From Clostridia bacterium (GTDB taxonomy: Bacteria > Bacillota > Clostridia > Christensenellales > Aristaeellaceae): 7,922 bases of DNA. The position numbers and the translations under genes were made by a program. The notes under the pieces are model-generated. The model was not told the DNA's origin. It ran no database searches and worked only from the letters and a program-made list of their open reading frames with translations. Positions 6,872 to 7,922 of the stretch are shown piece by piece. The stretch's first letter is position 1; each line of letters opens with the position of its first letter. The DNA lies in NCBI GenBank assembly GCA_030526935.1, contig JAUNBY010000134.1, positions 1-7,922 on the forward strand, in the 5' to 3' direction.

Positions 6872-7834
6872 TTAGAACGGCGCTTCGGATGTGATGAAGT
6901 TGTCGTCGAGCCACTGCTGATAGTTGGTGTAGTCGAGGCAGGCCGGAGGGATTATGACCCTGGCTTCGTAGGTTTCGCCGTTGATGAGGCCGTAGGCCAG
7001 TTCGATGCAGTCGGCCATCATGTAAGGCGCGTAGGTCTGGGTGGAGAGCCATATCTCGTCCTTATACTCGTCCATGGTCTGCATCCACTGCTGCCAGCCG
7101 CCGCAGCCGGTCATGACCTTCACGCCGTTATCTCCGCCGACGCGTCCGGCTTCTCTCATGGCCTGCAGCATTCCAAGCGACAACTCGTCGTCGCAGGAAT
7201 ACACGCCGTCGATCTCGGGATTGGCGGTGAGTATGTCGGCCATCAGCGCGAGTCCCGTTTCGGCGGCGGCGTTATCGGCGGCGTATTCGCCCACTATCTC
7301 TATCTCGGGGAACTCTGCCGCGAGCGTGTCTACGCATCCGTCGACGCGCTCCTGGAAGATCGCGCCGTAGGAGGGGATGGTGGTTATGACGACCTTGCCG
7401 GTTCCGCCGAGCTTCTCGCCTATGTAGCGCGCGCCAAGGCAGCCTATCTCGTAGTTGTCGCCGGCCAGATAGTAATCCGGCTCGGTGGTTCCGAGTGTCC
7501 TGTCAAAGTCGATGAGGACTATGCCGGCGTCCTTGATCTTCTGAGCGGAGGCTTCGAGCGTGTCGTTATGGGGCATGAGCACTATGTATTCGCAGCCCTG
7601 GTCGATCATGAGGTCGATCTGGTTGGCCTGCTCGTTCTCGTTCTCGGCGACGGACATCATGAAGTTGAGACCGAGCCTCTCGGCGGTCGTGCGGGCCGAC
7701 CATTCGACGGCGGCGACCCAGCCGGTGGGGTTGTAGGGGACGGAGATGCCGACCAGCGGCTGCTCCTGCGCCAGCGCCTGGCCCAGACCCAGAACCATAA
7801 TCAGAGCTACGATAAGCGATAAGACCTTCTTCAT
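6872..7834 (-). CDS. sugar ABC transporter substrate-binding protein (Peripl_BP_4 / RbsB type), 320 aa
   Basis: This is the extracytoplasmic receptor that captures the sugar and delivers it to the permease. It opens with a Sec signal peptide: MKK, a hydrophobic core, then an ALA-type cleavage site near residues 20-22. There is no lipobox cysteine. The mature part has the two-lobe fold signs of the ribose-binding family: DFDR at 109-112 (compare the usual DR in the sugar pocket), a GDN..IG..GARYI block, and CDDELSLG at 214-221, which matches the family's NDxxAxG hinge region. Many aromatic residues (several Trp and Tyr) could stack on a sugar ring. The ATG at 7834-7832 has GGGAGG at 7843-7848 with an 8-nt spacer. 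It is the first gene of the cluster and is followed by a strong hairpin. The ligand is unknown. Confidence 0.95.
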   Translation of the reverse strand: MKKVLSLIVALIMVLGLGQALAQEQPLVGISVPYNPTGWVAAVEWSARTTAERLGLNFMMSVAENENEQANQIDLMIDQGCEYIVLMPHNDTLEASAQKIKDAGIVLIDFDRTLGTTEPDYYLAGDNYEIGCLGARYIGEKLGGTGKVVITTIPSYGAIFQERVDGCVDTLAAEFPEIEIVGEYAADNAAAETGLALMADILTANPEIDGVYSCDDELSLGMLQAMREAGRVGGDNGVKVMTGCGGWQQWMQTMDEYKDEIWLSTQTYAPYMMADCIELAYGLINGETYEARVIIPPACLDYTNYQQWLDDNFITSEAPF

Positions 7835-7875
7835 GCGATAATCCTCCCAATATAATATTTGTCACGCGTCCGGCG

Positions 7876-7902
7876 AATCGGAAAACCGATAAACCGATTA
7901 CA
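7876..7902 (-). promoter_or_regulatory. candidate repressor operator with CCGAT half-sites and a cre-like match
   Basis: Two perfect tandem copies of AAACCGAT (7883-7890 and 7891-7898 on the plus strand) sit beside an inverted copy, ATCGG at 7877-7881. Together they form the 14-bp palindrome ATCGGAAAACCGAT. A further ATCGG lies at 7914-7918, next to the candidate -10. The minus-strand segment TGTAATCGGTTTAT (7902-7889) resembles the cre/LacI-family pattern TGNAANCGNTNNCA, differing at the last two positions. The location, right at the expected transcript start, suits repression by a LacI/GalR-type or CcpA-like protein. No regulator gene is visible, so this is inference from pattern. Confidence 0.5.
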
Positions 7903-7908
7903 CCATAG

Positions 7909-7914
7909 ATTATA
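7909..7914 (-). promoter_or_regulatory. candidate -10 box of the cluster promoter
   Basis: A perfect TATAAT on the minus strand lies 74 nt before the binding-protein start codon. It would place transcription start near 7902, leaving an untranslated leader of about 68 nt. The matching -35 would fall beyond the right edge of the window, so the promoter cannot be confirmed here. Confidence 0.45.
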
Positions 7915-7922
7915 TCGGAAAC

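Noticed and set aside
6503..7822. A 439-codon open frame on the plus strand, opposite the binding-protein gene and part of the ATPase gene
   Set aside because: It is antisense to two well-supported genes and crosses the intergenic hairpin. Its translation is rich in Val, Gly, Arg and His with no recognisable domain, and no ribosome binding site precedes it.

Overview
The window is one sugar-uptake and sugar-processing cluster, with every convincing gene on the minus strand and read from the right edge to the left. In transcription order it holds: a candidate promoter and operator (7876-7914); a periplasmic-type sugar-binding protein (6872-7834); a double-domain sugar ABC ATPase (5243-6760); a ribose-type permease (4262-5230); a xylose-isomerase-like TIM-barrel isomerase/epimerase (3391-4251); a Gfo/Idh/MocA oxidoreductase (2209-3381); a short L-fucose/L-arabinose isomerase-like protein (884-2212); and the N-terminal two thirds or so of an MFS transporter, which runs off the left edge (784 down to 1).

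The three transporter genes form a complete CUT2-type (ribose/galactose/inositol-like) importer. The next three genes are tightly packed: an SD shared with a stop codon, a 9-nt gap and a 4-nt ATGA overlap. They look like the catabolic arm, able to isomerise, epimerise and oxidise the imported sugar or cyclitol. No kinase, aldolase or regulator gene lies in the window, so the substrate cannot be named and the pathway is incomplete here. The MFS gene follows a 97-nt gap with a strong hairpin, so it may be read through or separately controlled.

Two gaps exceed 90 nt and both hold structure: a GC-rich two-tier hairpin between the binding protein and the ATPase genes, and a hairpin with an overlapping 11-codon ORF ahead of the MFS gene. 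No RNA gene, mobile element, CRISPR array or phage trace was seen.

The organism is a bacterium. Near-perfect AGGAGG-type ribosome binding sites before every gene and the gene families suggest a Firmicutes/Clostridia-like lineage. Two features are less typical: the binding protein has a signal peptide with an AxA cleavage site but no lipobox cysteine, and Ile ATA codons are frequent despite a GC-rich sequence. I cannot assign a genus.

The points most worth a second look are the strictly asymmetric ABC ATPase, the unassigned isomerase-epimerase-dehydrogenase trio, the clustered CCGAT half-sites at the promoter, and the two intergenic hairpins.
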